From contig NZ_CP110341.1 of NCBI RefSeq assembly GCF_026013965.1, positions 496,001-560,000 on the forward strand: DNA of 64,000 bases, in the 5' to 3' direction. Source of the DNA: Brevibacterium sp. JSBI002. GTDB lineage: Bacteria > Actinomycetota > Actinomycetes > Actinomycetales > Brevibacteriaceae. Under the pieces are notes generated by a model. That model was not told the origin of the DNA, did no database searches, and saw only the letters and a list, made by a program, of their open reading frames with translations. Positions 51,873-59,909 of this stretch are shown piece by piece. Both the position numbers and the translations under genes were made by a program. Every line of letters starts with the position of its first letter. The stretch's first letter is position 1.

Positions 51873-52823
51873 ATGACAACTGCGACGTCTCAGCCCTTCA
51901 GCGGTGCCCCGTTCGACAACGCCTCGGTGGCCGCGCGCTTGGCAGAGCTGCCGGCGACCGCCGACGCCGAGGCGCTGACGGTGTCCACCGACCAAGGGGA
52001 GTTCGCCGCTTTCCGGGCGACGCCGACGCACCCGGAACCCGACCTCGGTGAGGCGATCCTTCTGCACGGGTGGCCGGAATACGCTTCCTGCTGGGAGAGG
52101 ACTGCTGGCCTGCTCCTCGCACAGGGGATGGGGGTGTTCGCCTATGACCAACGAGGATATTCGCCAGGAGTGCGCCCCGAATCGGTGGGGGAGTACGCAA
52201 TTGCGCACCTGGTCGCCGACCTTGACGACGTCTCCCGCGCGGCGGGGCTCGAACGATTCCACCTCGTCGGTCATGATTGGGGCGGACTGGTCGCTTGGCC
52301 CTTTGCCGCGAACCACCCGCAGCGCCTGCACACCTGCACCATCGTGTCGACTCCACACCCCAGAGCACTGGGCAGACAGCTGAAGACGGACGACGACCAG
52401 TACGAACGCATGGGCTATATGCGCTCGATCCAAGACCACCCGGAAGGAGTGGCCCGAACGTTGCTGCGCGATGACGGGAAGAGACTGGTCGATCTCTACG
52501 GCGGAGCCGTCCCCGACGACCTCGCAGCCTCCTATGTTGCTCGATTCAGTGAGCCAGGGGCTTTTCTGTCCGTGCTCAAGTACTACCAAGCGATGGACGG
52601 CAGTGATCGGACGCCGAGCACTCCCATCACGGTGCCCACGAGCTTCATCTGGGGCAGCGAGGATATTGCCTTTTCCCGCGCAACCGCAGAGTTCAGCGCT
52701 CGCTACGTCGAGGGTCCTTATCGTTTTGTCCCGCTTGAAGGGGCCTCCCACTGGCTGCCGGAATCGCATCCGGAGGACATTGCGGCCACGGTGATCGAAA
52801 TGGCTCGAGAATCTGCCGATTGA
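51873..52823 (+). CDS. Alpha/beta hydrolase (epoxide-hydrolase-like)
   Basis: 316 aa. LHGWPEYASCWERTAGLLLA is the oxyanion-hole H-G motif, and FHLVGHDWGGLVAWPFA holds the nucleophile Asp at the elbow, as in epoxide hydrolases and haloalkane dehalogenases. SFIWGSEDIAFS and EGASHWLPES carry the acid and the His. A good GAGGAGG site precedes the ATG. In this cluster it might open a lactone or epoxide to feed the hydroxy-acid pathway, which is speculation. Confidence 0.87.
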   Translation: MTTATSQPFSGAPFDNASVAARLAELPATADAEALTVSTDQGEFAAFRATPTHPEPDLGEAILLHGWPEYASCWERTAGLLLAQGMGVFAYDQRGYSPGVRPESVGEYAIAHLVADLDDVSRAAGLERFHLVGHDWGGLVAWPFAANHPQRLHTCTIVSTPHPRALGRQLKTDDDQYERMGYMRSIQDHPEGVARTLLRDDGKRLVDLYGGAVPDDLAASYVARFSEPGAFLSVLKYYQAMDGSDRTPSTPITVPTSFIWGSEDIAFSRATAEFSARYVEGPYRFVPLEGASHWLPESHPEDIAATVIEMARESAD

Positions 52824-52893
52824 CTGCGTTTCGTGGCCGAAGTGGACCTGGAGATGGCGTCCCGACTGCACAGCTGTCCCGACGACACAGGCG

Positions 52894-53241
52894 CCTCGGC
52901 GAGGGGAGACGAAACACCACGGGTGCCGGCATCCTCACGATGAGGACGACGGCACCCGTGGTGGTGTTTCGGAGCTGTCCGAAGGTCAGCTGACGGCGAC
53001 CTTCTCCTTTTCGCCTTCGTCGCGAGCAGCCGGGGCTGACGACTCGGTCGACGCACCGTGCACGTCAGGCTCGAGCGAGAGCTCGTCGAACGGGTCCTGA
53101 CCGGACAGGGTGGCGCGGGCCTGGTCCATGTCGATCTCGCCGGTCCACTTGCCGATGAGCAGCGTGGCCACGGCGTTGCCGGTGAAGTTCGTCAGGGCAC
53201 GGCACTCGGACATGAACTTGTCGATGCCGACGATGACGCCC
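52894..53241. repeat. Right copy of the direct repeat (3' end of intact dctA and its terminator)
   Basis: Counterpart of 43053-43388 in the same orientation. It includes the CCTCGGCGAGG trailer, the hairpin and the last codons of dctA. The two copies bound a 10-kb block of catabolic genes. Confidence 0.75.
52915..52963 (-). terminator. Terminator of dctA with nested hairpin
   Basis: Outer arms caccacgggtgccg (52915-52928) and 52950-52963 pair perfectly; a second small stem tcctca/tgagga sits inside. On the minus strand it is followed by TTTCGTCTCCCCTCGCCGAGG. Confidence 0.85.
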
Positions 53242-54389
53242 ATTCCGTCGAGCAGCTCGGGGCGGTGCGACTGCAGACCGGCGGCCAGGGTGGCCAGGCC
53301 CGCACCGGTGACGCCGGCGGCGCCCTTCGAGGCGATGATCATGAACACGAGCAGCGAGATCTGCTCGGGGATCGACATCGGCATGCCCATGGCCGAGGAC
53401 ACGAACAGCGACGCCATGGTCAGGTAGATGGCGGTGCCGTCGAGGTTGAACGAGTAGCCGGTGGGCACGGTGATGCCGACTACGGGCTTCGAGACTCCGG
53501 CGTGCTCCATCTTCGCGATGAGGCGCGGCAGGGCCGACTCGGACGACGAGGTGGAGAAGATGAGCAGGAACTCACGGGCCAGGTACTTCAGCAGCAGGAA
53601 GATGTTCAGACCGGTGACGATCTTGAGCAGACCGCCGAGGACGATGACGATGAAGAGCGCACAGGTGAGGTAGAAGGCGCCCATGAGGGTCGCCATCGCT
53701 CCGATCGCGGCCCAGCCGGTCTTGCCGACGACCGCAGCGATCGCACCGAAGGCGCCGATGGGAGCGGCCCACATGATCATCATCATGAGCTTGAAGACGA
53801 CGGCCTGGATGTGCTTGATGCCGTTGAGGACGGGCTCGCCGGCCTTGCCCATCGACTGCAGGGCGAAGCCGACGAGGAGCGCGAGCACGAGGGTCGGCAG
53901 AACCGGGATGTCACCGGGGATGAGGCTCATGAGGAAGCCGACCATTCCGCCTTCCTCGCCGCCGGCGGCCTCTTCATAGGGCTGGAGGTGGAGTCCGTCG
54001 CCGGGGTGGATGAAGTTGCCGACGACGAGGCCGATGACCAGGGCGAAGGTCGCCATGATCAGGAAGTAGACGAGTGCCAGACCGCCGACCTTGCCGACGG
54101 TGGCCGCCTTCGCCACGGAACCGACGCCGAGGACGATGGTGCAGAAGATGACCGGGGCGATGATCATCTTGATGAGTGCGACGAATGCCTTGCCCAGGGG
54201 TTCGAGTGCGATTCCCGCCTCCGGGGCGATGAGCCCGATGGCGGCGCCGGCGAACACGGCCACGATGACCATGATGTAGAGCCAGTGAGTGCGATCCTTC
54301 TTCCGCTGCGGGGCGCCCTGATCGGTGGCCGCTGCGGTGGCGTTGCCCGTACTCGCGGGCCCGCCTACTTGCTGTGGCGACATTGCCAT
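52986..54389 (-). CDS. Dicarboxylate/amino acid:cation symporter (DctA/GltP family)
   Basis: 467-aa membrane protein that takes up C4-dicarboxylates or acidic amino acids with H+ or Na+. IAPVIFCTIVLGVGSVAKA, TSSSESALPRLIAKMEHAGV (Ser-rich re-entrant loop 1), TGYSFNLDGTAIYLTMASLF and the later GAAGVTGAGLATLA (loop 2) with DKFMSECRALTNFTGNAVAT are family signatures. GGAGGAATC precedes the ATG at 54389. The cytoplasmic tail is Glu/Ala/Lys-rich. A CitA/CitB-type two-component system lies 3.8 kb away and could control it. Confidence 0.93.
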   Translation of the reverse strand: MAMSPQQVGGPASTGNATAAATDQGAPQRKKDRTHWLYIMVIVAVFAGAAIGLIAPEAGIALEPLGKAFVALIKMIIAPVIFCTIVLGVGSVAKAATVGKVGGLALVYFLIMATFALVIGLVVGNFIHPGDGLHLQPYEEAAGGEEGGMVGFLMSLIPGDIPVLPTLVLALLVGFALQSMGKAGEPVLNGIKHIQAVVFKLMMMIMWAAPIGAFGAIAAVVGKTGWAAIGAMATLMGAFYLTCALFIVIVLGGLLKIVTGLNIFLLLKYLAREFLLIFSTSSSESALPRLIAKMEHAGVSKPVVGITVPTGYSFNLDGTAIYLTMASLFVSSAMGMPMSIPEQISLLVFMIIASKGAAGVTGAGLATLAAGLQSHRPELLDGMGVIVGIDKFMSECRALTNFTGNAVATLLIGKWTGEIDMDQARATLSGQDPFDELSLEPDVHGASTESSAPAARDEGEKEKVAVS

Positions 54390-54559
54390 GATTCCTCCAA
54401 ATGATGTCCGCGAACTCACCCGTCGGTGGGTGCGAACGCGCGCGACGACTGGCCGCGGTGGTGATGTACCCGACAACTGTGTCAGCCGGTGTGACGGGTG
54501 TCTCGGTTGCGTTCATAGTGTTCACAGGAGGAACGAGGCGCCCGCCGAGGCGGGGGCTC

Positions 54560-54636
54560 GGCCGGAGAAGATCGGCCCGGGAGGATCAGGCCAGGGAGGA
54601 CGGGCCGGCGAAGGTCGGGCCGGCGAGAGTCAGGCC
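54560..54636. repeat. Short tandem repeat of 14-15-bp units
   Basis: On the minus strand about five degenerate units of the type GGCCCGACCTTCGCC follow one another, starting at the last codons of the GNAT-like gene and running into the spacer before dctA. In-frame read-through would give an RRPD/RRPV pattern, but the GNAT frame stops at 54630. The rest of the spacer to 54389 shows no gene. Confidence 0.6.
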
Positions 54637-54935
54637 TGCGGCTCCTCCGCGTGCTGGTGATCGGCATCGGCACGCGGTGCCCGCTGCTCGAGGGCCTTGA
54701 GGCCGATGGGGCAGGTGATGGTGAGCTTGAGGCGTCGGCTCTTCGCGTCTTCGACAGCGCGGCGCATGAGCTCTCGGCGGTGCTGATCCGCCTGCATCGG
54801 CTCGATAGCTTCGCAGTAGATGAACATGACCTCATTGGCATCAGGCTCGAGTTTGTAATGGAGCGCGGCCACGAGTCTGCCGGGAAGGTAGAGGTCGTAC
54901 TTCGAGGATTCCTGGTTGTTGAGCATCGTGTACAA
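54630..54935 (-). CDS. Small GNAT-like protein (module 2 copy)
   Basis: 101 aa. KYDLYLPGRLVAALHYKL, VMFIYCEAIE and RLKLTITCPIG align with the module 1 copy at 15265; the acetyl-CoA loop is again replaced (EPMQADQHRRELMRRA). I prefer the TTG at 54935, preceded by AGGAGAT and matching the start of the paralogue; a GTG at 54977 overlapping the otsA stop as GTGA is an alternative. The C-terminus is His/Ala-rich. Conserved linkage to trehalose-6-phosphate synthase in both modules. Confidence 0.75.
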   Translation of the reverse strand: MYTMLNNQESSKYDLYLPGRLVAALHYKLEPDANEVMFIYCEAIEPMQADQHRRELMRRAVEDAKSRRLKLTITCPIGLKALEQRAPRADADHQHAEEPQA

Positions 54936-54973
54936 AGTGATCTCCTGGGGTAGGTCGGTCAGAATGGTCGGTG

Positions 54974-56365
54974 TCACCAGTCGCTGGGCGACAGAGCCGC
55001 CGCAGATGCTGGGTCTCGGAGGTCCTGGAGGAAAGCTTGCGCCCAGCGGCGGACGTCGAAGGCGGCGACAGTGTCGGCCATCGCATCCATGCGCCTCCGG
55101 GCCTCGTCTTCGCTGAGCGTGGCCGCGTGATGGATGGCCGCCTTCAGGCCGGCCCGATCATAGGGATTGACGATGATGGCTTGGTCGAGTTCTTCGGCGG
55201 CTCCTGCGAATTCGGAGAGGACGAGTGCACCGCCCCTGCCTCGGCGGGCAGTGGCGAATTCCTTGGCCACGAGGTTCATCCCGTCCCGCAGGGAGGTGAC
55301 GAGCAGGATGTCGGCGGCCAGGTACAGGGCGACGGCTTCCTCTGTCGAATGTGAGTGGTGGGAGTAGCGGATGACATCGCCGCCGAGAGTGGAGAACCTC
55401 CCATTGATGCGCCCGACCGTATGTTCGACCTCGTCGCGCAGGTCCTGGTAGGCGCGCACGCCTTCGCGAGAGGGGACCGCGATCTGCGCGAGACAGGTTC
55501 CCTGCGCATCGAGCAGTCCGTCGTCGATCAGCTCCTCGAAAGCCCACAGCCGGTGCAGGATTCCCTTCGAATAGTCGAGGCGATCCACCCCGATCATGAG
55601 AGTGGCGGGATCGCCCAGGTCACGGCGAAAGCATCGGGCCATCTCCTGTACCGCCGGGGAGTCGGTCGCGGCCCGGATCTCCTCGACGTCGATTGAGATC
55701 GGGTACGAGCCGACTCGGCCGCGAAGTTCCTCGGGATCCATGCCCAGCAGCTTCTGCATAGCCTGGCGGGCCTTAGCGGCATCGGCCTCTCGCTGGAGAC
55801 CGATGACATCGGCCCCGAGCAGGCCGCGGAGGATCTCGTCACGCCAGGGCAGCTGGGCCATCTGCTCGACGGGAGGGAACGGAATATGGCAGAAGTATCC
55901 GATCCGGATGTCCGGTCGTTGAGCGCGGATCATCGCCGGTACGAGCTGGAGGTGGTAATCGTGTACCCAGACTGTCGCCCCAGTCTCGGCGGCCTCGACC
56001 GCGGCCTGTGCGAATCGGGCGTTGACTTCCCGATAGGCCCGCCACCATGAGCGGTGGTACTGCGGCGCGACGATGAGGTCGTGGTGCAGCGGCCATAGAG
56101 TAGCGTTGCAGAATCCCTCATAGTACTGCTGATGTTCGTCTTGGCTGAGCGAGACGGGGACGAGGCTCATCCCGTCGAAGTCGAAGGGCTCGAGGCTGTC
56201 GTCATGTGTGTTCGCCCAGCCGACCCAGGCTCCGGCTTGCTCGCGCACCACGGGAGCCACGGCTGAGACCAGCCCGCCGGGCGAGGCTTCCCACGCCCCG
56301 TCGATGCGGTCGACGGGGAGGCGATTGGCCACCACGACGAAAGCATGGCGGTCAGTTCCCATCAT
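54974..56365 (-). CDS. otsA: Alpha,alpha-trehalose-phosphate synthase (module 2 copy)
   Basis: 463-aa GT20 enzyme, paralogue of the gene at 15658. Shows [65 protein letters not shown] and [19 protein letters not shown] precedes the ATG at 56365. It follows the CsbD gene and precedes the GNAT-like gene, as in module 1. Two complete synthases in one window are unusual and suggest separate control or substrate preference. Confidence 0.92.
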   Translation of the reverse strand: MMGTDRHAFVVVANRLPVDRIDGAWEASPGGLVSAVAPVVREQAGAWVGWANTHDDSLEPFDFDGMSLVPVSLSQDEHQQYYEGFCNATLWPLHHDLIVAPQYHRSWWRAYREVNARFAQAAVEAAETGATVWVHDYHLQLVPAMIRAQRPDIRIGYFCHIPFPPVEQMAQLPWRDEILRGLLGADVIGLQREADAAKARQAMQKLLGMDPEELRGRVGSYPISIDVEEIRAATDSPAVQEMARCFRRDLGDPATLMIGVDRLDYSKGILHRLWAFEELIDDGLLDAQGTCLAQIAVPSREGVRAYQDLRDEVEHTVGRINGRFSTLGGDVIRYSHHSHSTEEAVALYLAADILLVTSLRDGMNLVAKEFATARRGRGGALVLSEFAGAAEELDQAIIVNPYDRAGLKAAIHHAATLSEDEARRRMDAMADTVAAFDVRRWAQAFLQDLRDPASAAALSPSDW

Positions 56366-56446
56366 CTTCTCTTCTTCTCGTGCCGCCGGGACGGATCGTA
56401 CCGGCACGCCGACTTCTGGGGCATGAGATCTGAAAGCATGGCCGAA

Positions 56447-56473
56447 GGGCGGAGGCGGACAGTGCCTCCGCCC
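56447..56473 (-). terminator. Perfect 10-bp stem terminator after the CsbD gene (module 2)
   Basis: gggcggaggc at 56447-56456 pairs exactly with 56464-56473 around a 7-nt loop, 14 bp past the CsbD stop; same place as in module 1. Confidence 0.75.
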
Positions 56474-56487
56474 TCCAGCCGCGTCCC

Positions 56488-56703
56488 TCAGTCCTCCGGT
56501 GAGTCCTTGAGCGAGTCCTTGACGCCCTTCAGCGAGTCCTTGGTGTCGTCGCCGACCTGCTTGATCTTGCCCTTGGCCGCGTCCGTCCTGCCTTCGGCTT
56601 CGAGGCCTTTGTCGTCGGTGACCTTGCCTGCAGCGGTCTTCGCTTTGCCCTTGAGCTCTTCAGCCTTGTCAGAGACCTTGTCGGTCTTGTCATGAGAATC
56701 CAT
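56488..56703 (-). CDS. CsbD-family stress protein (module 2)
   Basis: 71-aa hydrophilic Lys/Asp/Ala-rich protein: VSDKAEELKGKAKTAAGKVT then DDKGLEAEGRTDAAKGKIKQ, the CsbD pattern. AAAGGACG precedes the ATG at 56703. First minus-strand gene next to the divergent TetR; operator-like site C lies 58 bp before its ATG. The module 1 counterpart is at 17203. Confidence 0.88.
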   Translation of the reverse strand: MDSHDKTDKVSDKAEELKGKAKTAAGKVTDDKGLEAEGRTDAAKGKIKQVGDDTKDSLKGVKDSLKDSPED

Positions 56704-56760
56704 GATTCGTCCTTTCGCAGAGATCGGGGTGGACGTACTGCTCTGTCGAGCGCTATTCAT

Positions 56761-56775
56761 GTTTACGGCGTAATC
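56761..56775. promoter_or_regulatory. Candidate operator site C (GTTTAC-N3-GTAATC)
   Basis: GTTTAC GGC GTAATC between the divergent CsbD and TetR genes of module 2; identical half-sites to site A of module 1. Confidence 0.6.
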
Positions 56776-56860
56776 AACCTAGCAGACCGGGCTTTCGCTC
56801 CGCAATAGATCTGGCGAGTCGGGTGGTCGATGGGGGTGATAGCTTAGTCATCCATGAAGA

Positions 56861-56875
56861 GTTTACAGTGTAATC
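56861..56875. promoter_or_regulatory. Candidate operator site D (GTTTAC-N3-GTAATC)
   Basis: GTTTAC AGT GTAATC, 101 bp before the TetR GTG start. As in module 1, a second site accompanies the one near the CsbD side. Confidence 0.6.
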
Positions 56876-56975
56876 GCGGTATCAGGGGATCTCTCGACGC
56901 GTCGGATCAAGCGGGTAGACTGACGGTGAAATCCGCCCGGTCTGAGACATCTCCGACGAGGAAAGGGAGGCGCGC

Positions 56976-57635
56976 GTGGTGCAGCAGCGACTTGATCGTG
57001 CACAGGTCGTCGAGTCGGCGATCGCCTTCGTCGACGCCTGCGGTCTCAGCGAGCTCACGATGCGTCGCCTCGGAACGGCCTTGGACGTAGAGGCGATGGC
57101 ACTGTATCGGCATGTTTCGGGGCGGGGGGATCTTCTCGAAGCCATGGTCGACGAGCTCATCGACGGTCTCTTCGACGACGAACTCATGACCGAGGACGCT
57201 CACTCTTGGGAAGAGTACCTGCAGCGAGTGGCCAATGCCACGCGCAAGCTCGCCATCGGCCACCCGCGGATCTTCCCGCTCATCGCCACTCAACCGCCCG
57301 CGGCTCCCTGGCTTCGACCGCCGCTGCGCAGCGTGCGCTGGGTCGAGGAATTCCTGTCGTCGCTGCAGCGCTTCGGCTTCTCTGACAGGGACGCCGTGGC
57401 TGCGTACAAGTCATTCACGAGCTTCCTCGTCGGAGCGCTCCTCCTCCATGCCGCCTCTCTGACCCCGGAAGCCATCGGGGACGAAGACGGTGAAGCGTCA
57501 GCGGAGACGGATCTGGGGCAGTACCCGACGGTCCAGCGTCTCCAGGATCTTCTGAGGGAAGACCATACGCAGCGCGAATTCGACGATGCGCTCGATGACC
57601 TCATCGAGCGCATCCGCACGAGCAGAGACAAGTAG
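56976..57635 (+). CDS. TetR-family regulator with TetR_C-type domain (module 2)
   Basis: 219 aa from a GTG preceded by GGGAGG. The HTH reads VVESAIAFVDACGLSELTMR then LDVEAMALYRHVSGRGDLLE; the C-terminal domain EEYLQRVANATRKLAIGHPR and SFTSFLVGALLLH. It is a close paralogue of the regulator at 18051, placed the same way, divergent from CsbD-otsA-GNAT. It probably binds sites C and D and may cross-talk with module 1 (inference). Confidence 0.9.
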   Translation: MVQQRLDRAQVVESAIAFVDACGLSELTMRRLGTALDVEAMALYRHVSGRGDLLEAMVDELIDGLFDDELMTEDAHSWEEYLQRVANATRKLAIGHPRIFPLIATQPPAAPWLRPPLRSVRWVEEFLSSLQRFGFSDRDAVAAYKSFTSFLVGALLLHAASLTPEAIGDEDGEASAETDLGQYPTVQRLQDLLREDHTQREFDDALDDLIERIRTSRDK

Positions 57636-57747
57636 ATCTTCCCCTCTGGCTGTTCCCGATCCACGCTGCGGGGCGTGAGCTGTGGCGTGCCTGCGCCCTC
57701 ACGGATAGTCTTGGCTCAGTGACGATCCGTTTACAAAGGAGCAGGAT

Positions 57748-58176
57748 ATGAAACTCAGCACCGCACTTCTGCGCGCAGTTCCCGGCGCATTCATCCTCAA
57801 CTCGGGCATCGGCAAGCTCGGTCTCGACGAGGAATCCGCGGCCGGACTCCAGCAGATGGCCGCCAACGGTGTGCCCATGGTCGAGAACATGACCCCCGCC
57901 CAGTTCGGGAAGTTCCTGTCCTATGGTGAGATCGCTGTCGGCTCCGCCCTGCTGCTGCCGTTCGTGCCTACCCGCATCGCCGGTGCCGCGCTGACGACAT
58001 TCGCCGCCGGCCTCGTCGCGAACTACTTCTCCATCGATTCGATGACCAAGGACGACGGCATCCGCCCGTCCGAGGACGGCACCGCAGTGGCCAAGGACAC
58101 TTGGCTGGCCGCAATCGGCCTGGCCCTCCTCCTCTCCGGCGGCAGCAAGAAGAAGAAGAAGAGCGTTAAGAAGTAA
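57748..58176 (+). CDS. DoxX-like membrane protein with poly-Lys tail
   Basis: 142 aa. AVPGAFILNSGIGKLGLDEE, then FLSYGEIAVGSALLLPFVPT and AALTTFAAGLVANYF give about four hydrophobic helices in the DoxX/DoxD style. The C-terminus is GGSKKKKKSVKK, a cytoplasmic basic tail. GGAGCAG precedes the ATG. Its TAA overlaps the ATG of the sensor kinase gene (TAATG), so the two are co-translated. Function unknown. Confidence 0.78.
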   Translation: MKLSTALLRAVPGAFILNSGIGKLGLDEESAAGLQQMAANGVPMVENMTPAQFGKFLSYGEIAVGSALLLPFVPTRIAGAALTTFAAGLVANYFSIDSMTKDDGIRPSEDGTAVAKDTWLAAIGLALLLSGGSKKKKKSVKK

Positions 58177-59909
58177 TGGCGTCTCTCCCGGCCCCTCCAT
58201 GGCGGGGCCGGGAGCGATTCCGGGCTCGCCGAGGCGGAACCCTGGCGAGGCGCCTCTTCCTCGTCCAGCTCGTCCTCATCGTCATCGTCTGCACCGCTCT
58301 GTCTGTGACGAGCTACGTGACGACGCTGAAGAACATCCGGCACGCTGCCGGCGAACGGGTGCTGTCCATCGCGGAGACGCTGGCCCATGACCCCTTCGTC
58401 ACCGAGGCTGTGACCGGGGACGATCCCTCCGCTCGGTTGCATCCATTTGCACTGACCGTCATCGATTTCGCCGAGGTGGATTTCGTGACGATCATGGACC
58501 GCGACGGTACCCGCTACACCCACCCGGACACAGATCAGCTGGGCAAGACCTACCTCGGCAGCACTGCAAAAGCCCGGGCAGGGCAGACCCAGACCGAAGA
58601 GTACGTGGGCACGCTCGGGCCTTCGGTGCGCGCGATCGTGCCGATCACGGACGCCGATGGCGAGGTCACTGCCATGGTCGCCGTCGGCGTGACTCTCGAG
58701 ACCCTGTCGGTCGCGCAGGCGGCCTCCCTGCCGCAGATCATCCTCGTCGGCCTGGCCGCGCTCGCCCTCGGCGGACTCGGCTCCTGGCTGCTCGCCCGCT
58801 ACCTGCGCCGAGTCACCCTCGGCTATGGTCCCGAGGAGCTGCGTCGGCTGTTCGCGTTCTACGATTCGGCTCTGCATTCCCTGCGCGAAGGTCTCATCCT
58901 CGCCGACGATTCCGGTCGGCTCGTCCTCTACAACGATGAGGCTGCGTCCCTGCTCGGTCTGCCCAAGGTGGAGGAATCGACGCCGATCTCCCTCGCCGAG
59001 GTGGCTCTGCCCGAATCCGTCCGTGACCTTCTGACAACCGGTCGGGTCGCTGTCGACGAGATCCACTTCACCGAGGACCGTGTCCTCGTCATCAGCCAGA
59101 AGCAGGCCCGGCAGCCGCGCGGCGGGCGCGATGAAGGCGGAACGGTCGCGACCCTGCGCGATCGCACGGACATCCAGGAGCTCACCGGTGAGCTGGCAAC
59201 GATGACTACTCTGTCCGAGGCCCTGCGTGCGCAGACTCATGAACATGCCAACCGTTTGCACACGGTCTCCACTCTCATCGAGCTCGGCCGGGTGCAGGAG
59301 GCGCTGGACTTCGCGGTCAAGGACGAGCAGGAATCGCAGCGGCTGACAGATTCCTTCGTCGCCTCCCTCGACGAGCCATTCATCACCGCGCTCATGATCG
59401 GCAAGGCCGCGGAGGCCAATGAGCGCGGCATCGAACTGACCGTCACCGCCACCGGCGAACTCCCTCCCGAACGACTCGACGCTCGCGACCTCGTCACCGT
59501 TGCCGGCAATCTTCTCGACAATGCTTTCGACGCGGTCGCGGACTCGGATGAGAAGCACGTGTGGGCGGACTTCGTCACCGCTGACGGGGAGCTCATCATC
59601 ACCATCGCCGATTCCGGTGCCGGAGTTGCGGGGGAAGACATCGATGCGCTCTTCCATCTCGGCGCCTCGGCGAAACCCGAGACCGGGGGAGTGGGACGGC
59701 ACGGTTTCGGGCTCGTTTTGGTTCGGCAGGCGGTGAGCCGCCTCGGCGGGCATATCGATGTCGATTCCGATCGCGGTGCGATCTTCACGGTGACGCTTCC
59801 TCTGGGGGACATCGACACGGCCGGCGACTACGATTCTTCGGAGAATCACACCACTGATGGTGAGGATTCGAGTCAGGGTGGGGCGGAAGGAGACTCACGT
59901 GAGCGATGA
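58176..59909 (+). CDS. CitA/DcuS-type sensor histidine kinase
   Basis: 577 aa. TM1 (LARRLFLVQLVLIVIVCTAL) and TM2 (LVGLAALALGGLGSWLLARY) enclose an extracytoplasmic PAS/sCache-like sensor for small carboxylates (ADFVTIMDRDGTRYTHPD-like strands). A cytoplasmic PAS region follows (GLILADDSGRLVLYNDEA). The phospho-acceptor motif is AQTHEHANRLHTVSTLIELG, typical of DcuS/CitA; the ATPase has AGNLLDNAFDAV and DSGAGV plus GFGLVLVRQAV. It overlaps the response regulator gene by 11 bp. Likely ligand: citrate or a C4-dicarboxylate (inference). Confidence 0.9.
   Translation: MASLPAPPWRGRERFRARRGGTLARRLFLVQLVLIVIVCTALSVTSYVTTLKNIRHAAGERVLSIAETLAHDPFVTEAVTGDDPSARLHPFALTVIDFAEVDFVTIMDRDGTRYTHPDTDQLGKTYLGSTAKARAGQTQTEEYVGTLGPSVRAIVPITDADGEVTAMVAVGVTLETLSVAQAASLPQIILVGLAALALGGLGSWLLARYLRRVTLGYGPEELRRLFAFYDSALHSLREGLILADDSGRLVLYNDEAASLLGLPKVEESTPISLAEVALPESVRDLLTTGRVAVDEIHFTEDRVLVISQKQARQPRGGRDEGGTVATLRDRTDIQELTGELATMTTLSEALRAQTHEHANRLHTVSTLIELGRVQEALDFAVKDEQESQRLTDSFVASLDEPFITALMIGKAAEANERGIELTVTATGELPPERLDARDLVTVAGNLLDNAFDAVADSDEKHVWADFVTADGELIITIADSGAGVAGEDIDALFHLGASAKPETGGVGRHGFGLVLVRQAVSRLGGHIDVDSDRGAIFTVTLPLGDIDTAGDYDSSENHTTDGEDSSQGGAEGDSRER

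Noticed and set aside
43053..53241. Composite transposon or integrated element
   Set aside because: Direct repeats exist, but no transposase, integrase or terminal inverted repeats were seen; only the repeats are reported.
53058..54404. 448-codon plus-strand frame opposite dctA
   Set aside because: Asp/Gly/His-rich antisense frame without any domain; dctA is unambiguous on the other strand.
57731..57745. Sixth stress-motif site before the DoxX-like gene
   Set aside because: GTTTAC is present but the second half (GGAGCA) is the ribosome site and does not match GTAATC.
58023..59849. 608-codon minus-strand frame opposite the sensor kinase
   Set aside because: Shadow frame; the plus-strand kinase has complete H, N and G boxes.
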